Shown: positions 1-5,457 of the stretch, piece by piece | How the letters are laid out: each line of letters starts with the position of its first letter | Position numbering within the stretch: the first letter of the stretch is position 1 | NCBI GenBank assembly: GCA_937908115.1 | Contig: CALEQZ010000008.1 | Location: 1 to 6,739, forward strand | Source of the DNA: an uncultured Alcaligenaceae bacterium | GTDB lineage: Bacteria; Pseudomonadota; Gammaproteobacteria; Burkholderiales; Burkholderiaceae_B | DNA length: 6,739 bases | Direction: 5' to 3' | Translations under genes and position numbers: made by a program | The notes under the pieces: generated by a model | What the model saw: the letters and a program-made list of their open reading frames with translations, nothing else | What the model was told of the DNA's origin: nothing | The model's database searches: none

Positions 1-835
1 CTGCGCCCGGCCGGGGCGATGCGCCGCCGGGCGGCCGCGGTTGCAGCACGGAGATCGCGTCCGAGGCCCAGCCTGCCGGGGGCACGTCGCCACCGGCAGC
101 GGCAGGCGCGCCCGCGTCCGCTGCTGCCGTGCCGACCCGTTGCGTGCCATGCTTCCAGCGCACCGGGTGCGATTGCATCGTCATGCGGGCTTCGGCCACG
201 ATGGGCAGCAGGCCTGCGCGCCATATCCGGTCCGCATACGCGCGCCCGGTTTCTGGCGCCAGCGCGCGCAGCAGCGCCGCCGTGACGGGCAACAGCGGCG
301 CGTGCGCGTAGGTCAGGCGCAGGTGCAGCACATTGGCTTCGTGTATGGTCAGGCCCGACGCCGGACCGCGGCCTTGCGGCCAGCCGCGGGCAAGCGCCTG
401 CCCGTGTTGCTCGGCCAGGTAGTCGTTGCTGATGGCGGGCGCGCCGGCCGCACCCGGCCACGCGCGCCCGAAGTCCACATAGGCCGACGCGGGCGGGCCC
501 AATACCTCGATCTGCCAAGGCTGCAGGCCCGTGCGGGCCAACAGCCGGGCTGCTTCGGCCTGCATGCGCGCCGGAGCGCCGGCGTGCGGCCCGGGCGGCA
601 CGAACAGCGGTCGCAGCGCGCGCTCGAAGGCCTGGTGCAGCGTGCGTGGCTCGGCATGGGCGACCGCCGCGGCGCGTGCGGCTTCGTGCAGGGCCAGCGA
701 CAGCGCCTGCCGCACGGCGTACCAGCGCGCCGCCTCCAGCGCAGCGGCGCCGGCCAGCAACACGGGCAGGGCCGCTGCGGTGAATTCCAGCATGGCGGCG
801 CCGCGCTGGCGCGCCGGGAGGCGGAAGCAGGGCAT
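1..835 (-). CDS. TadE-like pseudopilin / membrane-anchored protein (partial, 3' end outside window)
   Basis: The frame stays open from the ATG at 835 to the left edge (278 codons), so the C-terminus is missing. The N-terminus reads MPCFRLPARQRGAAMLEF and then runs into a hydrophobic alanine- and leucine-rich segment at about residues 15-37, a single membrane helix. This is the usual TadE/TadG layout: a short basic leader, RGAA, then a glutamate. Gly12 followed by four residues and Glu17-Phe18 fits the G-x4-E-[YF] cleavage rule known for TadE/TadF pseudopilins, which are minor components or assembly factors of Flp (Tad) pili. The rest, presumably extracytoplasmic, has no motif I recognise and becomes rich in Ala, Pro and Gly after about residue 235. 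An in-frame ATG at 889 would add 18 residues, and neither start has a clear Shine-Dalgarno. I prefer 835 because it puts the basic leader close to the helix. It is co-directional with hslO, 222 bp downstream. The TadE-like class is fairly secure; the exact role is inferred. Confidence 0.7.
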   Translation of the reverse strand, partial: MPCFRLPARQRGAAMLEFTAAALPVLLAGAAALEAARWYAVRQALSLALHEAARAAAVAHAEPRTLHQAFERALRPLFVPPGPHAGAPARMQAEAARLLARTGLQPWQIEVLGPPASAYVDFGRAWPGAAGAPAISNDYLAEQHGQALARGWPQGRGPASGLTIHEANVLHLRLTYAHAPLLPVTAALLRALAPETGRAYADRIWRAGLLPIVAEARMTMQSHPVRWKHGTQRVGTAAADAGAPAAAGGDVPPAGWASDAISVLQPRPPGGASPRPGA

Positions 836-1015
836 GGGACGATGGGGGGGATCGGAGCGTCCGCCCAGTCTGCCCGCGGCGGACGGCATCCGGCTATGGC
901 GGAAGCTGCGCCGGATGGCGGTTGCACGCACGCCCTTGACTGTTGCCGGCCCTCGGGCGGCAGCGCCCGCGCCGCCGCCCACATCGGGCGCACGTGCGCA
1001 TGCGGCGGCGGCCGG

Positions 1016-1039
1016 CAGCGCCGGCCAACCGGCGCGCTG
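1016..1039. other. GC-rich hairpin in the hslO to TadE-like gap
   Basis: The left arm CAGCGCCGG and the right arm CCGGCGCGCTG flank a CCAA loop, pairing well apart from a 2-nt bulge. It lies 19-42 bp past the hslO stop codon on the minus strand. No T-run follows on either strand, so it is not a standard intrinsic terminator, although it could stabilise the 3' end of the hslO mRNA. The rest of the 836-1057 gap is GC-rich, contains a 12-bp palindrome (GCGCACGTGCGC, 988-999), and shows no convincing gene or promoter. Confidence 0.35.
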
Positions 1040-1057
1040 GTGGTGCTGCGAGTCAGG

Positions 1058-1978
1058 CTAGTGCAGCGTCGGCTTGTCCGGCGGCGCCGAAGTGCCCGCA
1101 CCGGCAAACAACTGTGCGCAATCGACCGAGTCGAAACGATACGGCTTGCCGCAGAATTCGCAAGTCACGTCGACTTCGCCGCGCTCTTGCAGGATGGCGT
1201 TGACTTCGGTCTGGCCCAGCATGCGCAGCATGCCCGCGACCTTGTCGCGCGTGCAGGGGCAGTGCCAGCGCACCTGTAGTGGTTCGAAGGCATGCAGCGT
1301 TTCCTGCCAGTACAGGCGGTGCACCAGCGTGGCGCCGTCGATGCCGAGCAGTTCCCCAGGCTTGAGGGTTTCGGCCAGGCGGCAGGCGCGGTTCCAGGTT
1401 TCGGCGGCCGTTTCGGCGGTGCCGCTCGCCCCGCCGTCGCTGGGCAGGCGCTGCAGCAGCAGGCCAGCGGCATGTTCGGCGTCGGCTTGCAGCCACAGGC
1501 GCGTGTCCAGCTGCTCGGAGGCGCGCATGTAGTGCTCCAGCACCTCGGCCACGCTGCCGCCTTCGAGCGGCACCACGCCCTGGTATGCCGGTTGCCCGGC
1601 GCCGCGGGACTTGGGGTCGAGCACGACGATGAAGCGGCCGCCGCCGCCAGGATTGAGCAGGCTTTGCAGGTCGCCGTCCTCGGGCACGGGCTGGCCCGGG
1701 CGCAGCTTGACCGTGGCGCGCACCTGCAGCCCGGCGCGGCATTCGACCACCAACAGGGCGATTGGGCCGTCGCCCTGCATCTGTAGCACGAGCGCGCCGT
1801 CGAACTTGAGGTTGGCCGCCAGCAGCGTCGAGGCGGCCACCAGCTCGCCCAGCAGGCGCGAGACCGCCGGCGGGTATTGATGGTTGGCCTGAGCGTCGCG
1901 CCAAGTCTGGCGCAAGCTGACGGTTTGGGCGCGGACGCTGCGGTCCTCGAAAAGGTATTTTTGAAGCGTATCGGTCAT
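1058..1978 (-). CDS. hslO: Hsp33, redox-regulated holdase chaperone
   Basis: The 306-residue product matches the Hsp33 family over its full length (E. coli Hsp33 is about 290 residues). It opens with the typical MTDTLQKYLFEDRSVRAQ segment, and the N-terminal domain carries the conserved SRLLGELVAAS helix and a GDGPIALLVVE-like strand. The C-terminal redox switch is intact: HCPCTRDK gives Cys240 and Cys242, and CEFCGKPY gives Cys273 and Cys276, so the CxC and CxxC pairs are 30 residues apart as expected. In this family these cysteines bind zinc when reduced. On oxidation they form disulphides, and the protein unfolds and dimerises into an ATP-independent cytoplasmic holdase. The ATG at 1978 has only a weak upstream purine stretch (TAAGATG). 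The gene starts 41 bp after the carbonic-anhydrase homologue and is probably co-transcribed with it. Identification is secure. Confidence 0.97.
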   Translation of the reverse strand: MTDTLQKYLFEDRSVRAQTVSLRQTWRDAQANHQYPPAVSRLLGELVAASTLLAANLKFDGALVLQMQGDGPIALLVVECRAGLQVRATVKLRPGQPVPEDGDLQSLLNPGGGGRFIVVLDPKSRGAGQPAYQGVVPLEGGSVAEVLEHYMRASEQLDTRLWLQADAEHAAGLLLQRLPSDGGASGTAETAAETWNRACRLAETLKPGELLGIDGATLVHRLYWQETLHAFEPLQVRWHCPCTRDKVAGMLRMLGQTEVNAILQERGEVDVTCEFCGKPYRFDSVDCAQLFAGAGTSAPPDKPTLH

Positions 1979-2019
1979 TGCTGCATCTTAGCCGATCCGC
2001 CCGCCCGCGCCGGGCGCTT

Positions 2020-2541
2020 TCAGCCTATCCGGACGAGCTTTTCGCGGTACTGGCGCCCGCGCCGGGCATAGTCGCGTATGCCCTGGTGCATGCCTTCGAT
2101 CTCTTCGGGCGTCAGCTCGCGCACGATCTTGCCCACGCCGATGACCAGGCTGTTGTCGGGGATCTCCCGGCCTTCGGGCACGATGGCGCCGGCGCCGATC
2201 AGGCAGTTGCGGCCGATGCGGGCGCGGTTGAGCACGATGGCCTGCATGCCGATCAGCGAGCCGGTGGCGATGGTGCAGCCGTGCAGCATGGCCTGGTGCC
2301 CGACGGTGACGAAGTCGGCGATGGTCAGTGGAATGCCCTCATCCACGTGCAGCACGCTGCCTTCCTGGATATTGGTGTCGGCACCTATCGTGATGGTCGC
2401 GTTGTCGCCGCGTATGCTGACGTGCGGCCAGATGCTCGCGCCGGGTCCGATGCGCACGTCGCCGATGATGTCGGCGGATTCGAAAACGTAGGCTTGCGGG
2501 TCTATGCTGGGAACGAGGTCGTCCAACCGGTAGATGGGCAT
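2020..2541 (-). CDS. Gamma-carbonic anhydrase family protein (YrdA/CaiE/PaaY type, left-handed beta-helix)
   Basis: This 173-residue protein has the hexapeptide-repeat pattern of a left-handed beta-helix from about residue 10 to 140, for example SADIIGDVRIGPGASIWPHV, and a C-terminal helix at about 143-170. The gamma-CA active-site residues are in place: RGD (Arg44, Asp46), Gln59 in NIQEGS, and the three metal-ligand histidines His65 (VLHV), His82 and His87 (VGHQAMLHGC). Members of the family form trimers with the metal held between subunits. Many bacterial YrdA-like proteins keep these ligands, yet carbonic anhydrase activity has been hard to show, so hydration of CO2 is possible but not certain. 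The length is close to E. coli YrdA. The ATG at 2541 has no clear Shine-Dalgarno. It lies 52 bp after the acyl-CoA synthetase gene and 41 bp before hslO, which suggests one operon. The family call is secure; the substrate is not. Confidence 0.93.
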   Translation of the reverse strand: MPIYRLDDLVPSIDPQAYVFESADIIGDVRIGPGASIWPHVSIRGDNATITIGADTNIQEGSVLHVDEGIPLTIADFVTVGHQAMLHGCTIATGSLIGMQAIVLNRARIGRNCLIGAGAIVPEGREIPDNSLVIGVGKIVRELTPEEIEGMHQGIRDYARRGRQYREKLVRIG

Positions 2542-2593
2542 GTCGAGGATGAATGAACGTCGATGAGGATGCGTCTGGAAACCGCCACGGCAG

Positions 2594-4291
2594 TCAGCCC
2601 TTGGCCTTGGCAGGGGCGGATGGGCCCGCAGGCACCGCGGCGCCCGCCCGGCCCAGTTCCAGCTGGCGCAGCACGCGGCGCTGGATCTTGCCCGTGGTGG
2701 TCATGGGCAGGCTGTCGATGTATTCGATTTCCTTGGGATACTGGTAGGGGGCCAGCCGCGTGCGTACGTGGGCCTGCAGGGCCTCGGTCAGCGCCTGCCG
2801 GTCGCCGTCGGCGTGCTCGGGGGTCAGCACCACGTAGGCCTTGACCACGTTGCCGCGCTCGGGGTCGGGCTTGGGCACCACGGCGACGTTGGCCACGGCC
2901 GGGTGCTCGAGCAGGCAGTTCTCGATCTCGCCCGGGCCGATGCGGTAGCCCGACGACTTGAATACGTCGTCGGCCCGGCCGGCATACCAAAGGTAGCCGT
3001 CCTCGTCCACGCGCGCCAGGTCGCCGGTGCGGCACCAGTCGCCGGTGAACTTGTCCTGCGTGGCCTGTTCGTTGCGCCAATAGCCCAGGAAAAGGATGGG
3101 ATCGGGGTGGCCGTGGATGTCGTAGCGGTTGAGCGCGATTTCGCCGATTTCGCCCACAGGCACGGGCTCGCCCGACTCGTCGATGACCGCCACCCGGTGG
3201 CCAGGGTAGGGGCGGCCCATGCTGCCGGGCCGGGCCGGCCAGCGCGCCTGGCTGTTGCCGACCAGGTAGTTCATCTCGGTCTGGCCGAACATTTCGTTGG
3301 GCGTGATACCCAGGGCCTGGCGGCACCATTGGAAGACCGTTTCCCCGACGCTTTCGCCCGCGCTCATGATGCAGCGCAGGGCCAGCCGGTACCGCTGGCG
3401 CGGCTCGGGCACCGACTTCATCATCAGCTTCAGCGCCGTCGGGAAAAGGAAGGTGTTGGTGACCTGGTAGCGCTCCATCAGCTCGAAGGCGCGCTCGGGC
3501 GAAAACCTGCCGCGCGCCCCGACGATGGGATGGCCGAAGTACAGCGTAGGCAGCAGGGCGTCCATCAGCCCGCCCGTCCAGGCCCAGTCGGCCGGCGACC
3601 AGAAGACGTCGCCGCGGCGTGGAAACCAATCCTGCGAGGCCACGAAGCCGGGCAGGTTGCCGATCAGCACGCGGTGCGGCAGCAAGGCGCCCTTGGGCGA
3701 GCCGGTGGTGCCCGACGTATAGAGCAGGATGGCCGGGTCCTCGGCGCGCGTCTGGACCGGCTTGAAGGTGGTGGGCTGGCGGGCCAGCAGGGTGCGCCAC
3801 GGCAGCACCCGCTCGTCGGTGAAGCCTATCCCGACGATTTGCCGCAGCGACGGGCAGCGATCCAGCGCGGCCAGGACATTGCCGCTGGAGCCTTCGTCGA
3901 CCACGGCCACGCGCGCCTCGGCGTCACGCAGGCGCTGCTCGAGCGCGTCGGGACCGAACAGGGTGGAAAGCGGCAGGACGATGGCGCCGATGCTGTAGAC
4001 GGCCATGTGGGCGACCACGGTTTCCGGCCGCTGGCCCAGCACGATGGCCACGCGGTCGCCGCGGCCCACCCCCATGCGGACCAGCCCGTTGGCGAACTGG
4101 TTGGCGGCCTCGGCCAGGCGGCCGTAAGTCCAGACCTCGCGGTTGCCGGCTTCGTCTTCGGCGTAGATTGCGATGCGCCGCGCGTCGGTGGAGCTGGCGG
4201 CCCACCGGTGGCAGCATGCCTCGGCGATGTTGAATTGTGTCGGTACCAGCCAGTGATACGAGTGGTATAGCCCCTGGTATTGGTCGTTCAT
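2594..4291 (-). CDS. AMP-forming acyl-CoA synthetase, medium-chain-like (ANL superfamily)
   Basis: This 565-residue enzyme has every core ANL motif. The phosphate loop is YTSGTTGSPKG (residues 191-201), A5 is NEMFGQTE (332-339), and the ribose-binding aspartate is in RTGDLARVDEDGY (from 421). The hinge/A8 region is GRADDVFKSSGYRIGPGEIE (438-457), and the catalytic lysine is Lys535 in TTTGKIQRR. The family activates a carboxylic acid to an acyl-AMP and then transfers it to CoA in the cytoplasm. The SPADWAWTGGL segment (232-242) and the overall length resemble medium-chain (ACSM-like) synthetases more than acetyl-CoA synthetase, which is longer; the true acid is unknown. I chose the ATG at 4291, giving MNDQYQGLYHSYHWLVP, which is a typical start for this group. 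An in-frame start at 4354 would add a 21-residue extension lacking family resemblance. AAGGG lies just upstream of the ATG. It is the first gene of the apparent synthetase, carbonic-anhydrase homologue and hslO run. Confidence 0.93.
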   Translation of the reverse strand: MNDQYQGLYHSYHWLVPTQFNIAEACCHRWAASSTDARRIAIYAEDEAGNREVWTYGRLAEAANQFANGLVRMGVGRGDRVAIVLGQRPETVVAHMAVYSIGAIVLPLSTLFGPDALEQRLRDAEARVAVVDEGSSGNVLAALDRCPSLRQIVGIGFTDERVLPWRTLLARQPTTFKPVQTRAEDPAILLYTSGTTGSPKGALLPHRVLIGNLPGFVASQDWFPRRGDVFWSPADWAWTGGLMDALLPTLYFGHPIVGARGRFSPERAFELMERYQVTNTFLFPTALKLMMKSVPEPRQRYRLALRCIMSAGESVGETVFQWCRQALGITPNEMFGQTEMNYLVGNSQARWPARPGSMGRPYPGHRVAVIDESGEPVPVGEIGEIALNRYDIHGHPDPILFLGYWRNEQATQDKFTGDWCRTGDLARVDEDGYLWYAGRADDVFKSSGYRIGPGEIENCLLEHPAVANVAVVPKPDPERGNVVKAYVVLTPEHADGDRQALTEALQAHVRTRLAPYQYPKEIEYIDSLPMTTTGKIQRRVLRQLELGRAGAAVPAGPSAPAKAKG

Positions 4292-4340
4292 GGCCCTTGG
4301 TCTTTGAACGCTGGATGACAGCTTTCCGGGGGCGGGCGGC

Positions 4341-4360
4341 GCAAGTCCTAGCAAGTCCTA
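4341..4360. repeat. Perfect 10-bp tandem duplication
   Basis: GCAAGTCCTA occurs twice with no spacer, about 50 bp upstream of the synthetase start codon. On the minus strand each unit contains TAGGACT. It could be a replication-slippage duplication or a repeated binding site. Two copies alone do not distinguish these. Confidence 0.9.
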
Positions 4361-4454
4361 CGAGCGCAACCTATCGTCCCTACGCCGACGGCTTTGGCAA
4401 GACGCAAGCATGACGGAGCCTGACGCTTACTGCAACATTCTCCGTACCGATACG

Positions 4455-4471
4455 AGGGTTTATCAGGGTTT
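4455..4471. repeat. Direct repeat of AGGGTTT, one helical turn apart
   Basis: AGGGTTT is found at 4455-4461 and 4465-4471, with starts exactly 10 bp apart, on the same face of the helix. The second copy lies in ATCAGGGTT (4462-4470), a 9-mer that recurs at 5426-5434 at the edge of the palindromic promoter of the small gene. It may be a protein-binding site related to the one at 5429-5457; this is inference. Confidence 0.5.
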
Positions 4472-4473
4472 TC

Positions 4474-4485
4474 ACGGATATCCGT
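4474..4485. repeat. 12-bp perfect palindrome ACGGATATCCGT
   Basis: This perfect inverted repeat lies in the lower-GC gap between the RDD and synthetase genes, 3 bp from the AGGGTTT pair. It could be an operator half of a regulatory region for the synthetase gene. No function can be assigned from the sequence. Confidence 0.4.
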
Positions 4486-4491
4486 TTCGCG

Positions 4492-4526
4492 CGTCCAAAA
4501 CGGTCTGCGCCGGCGCTAGCGCCGGC
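4492..4526 (-). terminator. Possible terminator of the RDD gene, overlapping its stop codon
   Basis: GCCGGCGCTAGCGCCGGC at 4509-4526 is a perfect 18-bp palindrome, and the TAG stop of the RDD gene (4518-4516) sits at its centre. On the minus strand it is followed, after about 9 nt, by a TTTT run. The stem is strong, but the distance to the short T-run and the absence of a loop make it a weak candidate for an intrinsic terminator. Confidence 0.4.
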
Positions 4527-5046
4527 CTCTGGGAGCAGGCTGCACCGACACCAGCCGGGTCCGCGCCAGCCGGTCATGCAGGAAGGCGCCTTCGCGGTCG
4601 AACCACGACCAGGCGAAGTGGGCGAAGGGCGCGAACACGATGAGCATGTCCACGCTCTGCCAGCCGGTGGCCGACGACAGCGCCCAGACCACGGCGGCGC
4701 CTGCCAGCGGCAGGGGCCAGGCCAGCAGGTAGCGGGCGATGAGCCGGCTGGTGCCGGGCACGCGGCCGGTCGCTGCGTCGACCAGGCGGATGTGCCAGGT
4801 CTTCATCGGCAGGGTTTGGCCGCTCTTGCGCCAGCACAGCACGAAATACAGGCCGATGGCCAGGAATAGGAAGGCCTGGCGGCCATGGCGCAGCGCGAGC
4901 GCGTGGCGGCTTTGCGTCAAGGTGTCGAACAGATAGCCCGCCAGGAAGACGACGCCGAACAGCAGCACGCCTTCGTACATCATGCAGGCGAAGCGGCGCA
5001 GGCGGCTGGGCGCGGGCAGGGTGGATGTGGCGGGGGTGAGGTCCAT
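4516..5046 (-). CDS. RDD-family integral membrane protein
   Basis: The 176-residue product has about four hydrophobic segments (roughly residues 24-44, 57-72, 105-125 and 132-149) in an RDD-domain arrangement. An arginine-rich start (SRLRRFACMMYEGVLLF) leads the first helix, GQTLPMKTWHIRLVD follows the second, and the domain ends with FLHDRLARTRLV (Asp158). Where the family name implies an aspartate in the first helix, this protein has Glu25 (MYEG); I believe that substitution is common in beta-proteobacterial members. RDD proteins sit in the cytoplasmic membrane and their function is mostly unknown, with ion transport proposed for some. I chose the ATG at 5046. An in-frame ATG at 5103 would add a 19-residue polar leader unlike the family. 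A GATAAT hexamer ends 10 bp before the 5046 start, which hints at a very short or absent leader. It is separated from the upstream gene by tandem terminators. Confidence 0.88.
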   Translation of the reverse strand: MDLTPATSTLPAPSRLRRFACMMYEGVLLFGVVFLAGYLFDTLTQSRHALALRHGRQAFLFLAIGLYFVLCWRKSGQTLPMKTWHIRLVDAATGRVPGTSRLIARYLLAWPLPLAGAAVVWALSSATGWQSVDMLIVFAPFAHFAWSWFDREGAFLHDRLARTRLVSVQPAPRGRR

Positions 5047-5055
5047 GGGGGCCGT

Positions 5056-5061
5056 ATTATC
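5056..5061 (-). promoter_or_regulatory. Possible -10 element for the RDD gene
   Basis: GATAAT on the minus strand matches five of six positions of the -10 consensus and stands out in GC-rich sequence. A transcript starting about 7 nt downstream would begin almost at the ATG at 5046, giving a leaderless or near-leaderless mRNA. No good -35 is visible 16-18 bp upstream, so this is tentative. It must have its own promoter if the terminators at 5115-5167 work. Confidence 0.35.
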
Positions 5062-5114
5062 CCGGAATTCCGCCCCTGGGGAGGGTGTGCGGGGGGAGGC
5101 CAAGGCGGCCGGGC

Positions 5115-5142
5115 AAAAAAAGCCCCGCCCACAGGGGCGGGG
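5115..5142 (-). terminator. Rho-independent terminator (second of a tandem pair)
   Basis: On the minus strand an 8-bp GC stem (CCCCGCCC at 5142-5135, GGGCGGGG at 5130-5123) with a CTGT loop is followed one base later by seven T residues (5121-5115). This is a textbook intrinsic terminator, 61 bp past the stop of the 65-residue protein and before the RDD gene. Confidence 0.9.
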
Positions 5143-5144
5143 GT

Positions 5145-5167
5145 AAAAGGGGCTGTTAAGCAGCCCC
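5145..5167 (-). terminator. Rho-independent terminator (first of a tandem pair)
   Basis: On the minus strand a 7-bp stem GGGGCTG (5167-5161) and CAGCCCC (5155-5149) with a CTTAA loop is followed immediately by TTTT (5148-5145). The T-run is short, so alone it may be leaky. It lies only 2 bp before the stronger hairpin at 5142-5123, and together they should isolate the small gene from the RDD gene. Confidence 0.75.
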
Positions 5168-5202
5168 CAAGGGGAATGCTTGACGGTTGCTGGGCAGCAT
5201 TA

Positions 5203-5400
5203 TTACAGAAGCTGCGTGCCCGAATTGGCGCGCCGGGCTTCGGACATCGCCCGCGCGGTGGCGCGCACGGCCGAGGCAAAGCTGGCCAGGACGTTGCGCA
5301 GCGCCATCAGCGGATGCGGACGGAATTGTTCCTCGATAGCCTGGCGCATCAGACGGCGTTCAAGTTCGTCGGTCATACGGAAATCGGCATTCATGTTCAT
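5203..5400 (-). CDS. Small uncharacterised protein (65 residues)
   Basis: I do not recognise this protein. The start at 5400 is set by a good ribosome site, GGAG at 5410-5407, six bases upstream of the ATG. In-frame starts further upstream at 5427 and 5490 have no such site; 5427 would lie only a few bases from the predicted transcript start, and 5490 lies upstream of the promoter. The product begins MNMNADFRMTDELERRLMRQ, has a charged, probably helical first half with an acidic stretch (residues 11-24), and then a second likely amphipathic basic helix (about 31-58, LMALRNVLASFASAVRATAR). It has no cysteine, no signal peptide and no true membrane segment, so a small cytoplasmic or membrane-surface helical protein is likely. 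A strong promoter with palindromic sites lies directly upstream and two terminators directly downstream, so it is probably a tightly controlled single-gene unit. That signal organisation, more than the composition, argues that it is a real gene. Confidence 0.8.
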   Translation of the reverse strand: MNMNADFRMTDELERRLMRQAIEEQFRPHPLMALRNVLASFASAVRATARAMSEARRANSGTQLL

Positions 5401-5406
5401 GGCGCG

Positions 5407-5410
5407 CTCC
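5407..5410 (-). promoter_or_regulatory. Shine-Dalgarno that fixes the start of the 65-residue protein
   Basis: GGAG (within CCTGGAG on the minus strand) sits 6 nt before the ATG at 5400. It is the clearest ribosome-binding site in the window and decides between the candidate starts at 5490, 5427 and 5400. Confidence 0.75.
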
Positions 5411-5428
5411 AGGTGAGGTCTGTTCATC

Positions 5429-5457
5429 AGGGTTAACCCTATTATAGGGAAAACCCT
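5429..5457. promoter_or_regulatory. Two 12-bp operator-like palindromes over the small-gene promoter
   Basis: AGGGTTAACCCT (5429-5440) is a perfect palindrome. AGGGAAAACCCT (5446-5457) has the same AGGG/CCCT arms with an AAAA centre. The whole stretch reads AGGG-N4-CCCT-N5-AGGG-N4-CCCT, with the two centres 17 bp apart. The N5 between them, with the first A of the second site, is the -10 hexamer. One site therefore lies between -35 and -10, and the other covers the predicted transcription start. That placement is typical of a repressor operator pair. I cannot name the regulator. Confidence 0.7.

Larger units (their letters stand above)
4292..4515. other. Non-coding gap upstream of the acyl-CoA synthetase gene
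   Basis: These 224 bp separate the end of the RDD gene from the synthetase start and should contain the synthetase promoter. The GC content is visibly lower than in the flanking genes. The gap holds a 10-bp tandem duplication (4341-4360), two direct AGGGTTT copies (4455-4471) and a 12-bp palindrome (4474-4485). One weak minus-strand promoter candidate is TTGCAG, 17 bp, then CATGCT, at about 4408-4436; its -10 is poor and I would not rely on it. I see no convincing gene here. Confidence 0.5.

Noticed and set aside
349..1107. Minus-strand open frame of about 252 codons overlapping the TadE-like gene
   Set aside because: The product is almost all Arg, Pro, Ala and Cys, a shifted-frame shadow. 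The frame starting at 835 has a sensible leader and membrane helix.
41..1279. Long plus-strand open frame of about 412 codons
   Set aside because: It overlaps the TadE-like gene and the end of hslO on the other strand. Its product is Arg/Gly/Ala/Gln-rich with no family pattern, as expected opposite high-GC genes.
2002..2016. Hairpin CGCCCG-CGC-CGGGCG between the carbonic-anhydrase homologue and hslO
   Set aside because: The stem is perfect but no T-run follows on either strand, and spacing suggests co-transcription. It is not enough to call a terminator.
2768..4270. 500-codon open frame on the plus strand
   Set aside because: It is antisense to the acyl-CoA synthetase, which carries all the catalytic motifs. 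The plus-strand product is low-complexity His/Gly/Val/Gln-rich sequence.
4380..4577. 65-codon minus-strand frame in the gap upstream of the synthetase
   Set aside because: It overlaps the end of the RDD gene in another frame, lacks a ribosome site and has no recognisable composition.
5429..5457. Telomere-like or CRISPR-like repeat from the AGGGTT/AACCCT units
   Set aside because: Only four half-sites in two palindromes, no spacers, and a perfect promoter fit. An operator pair explains it better.
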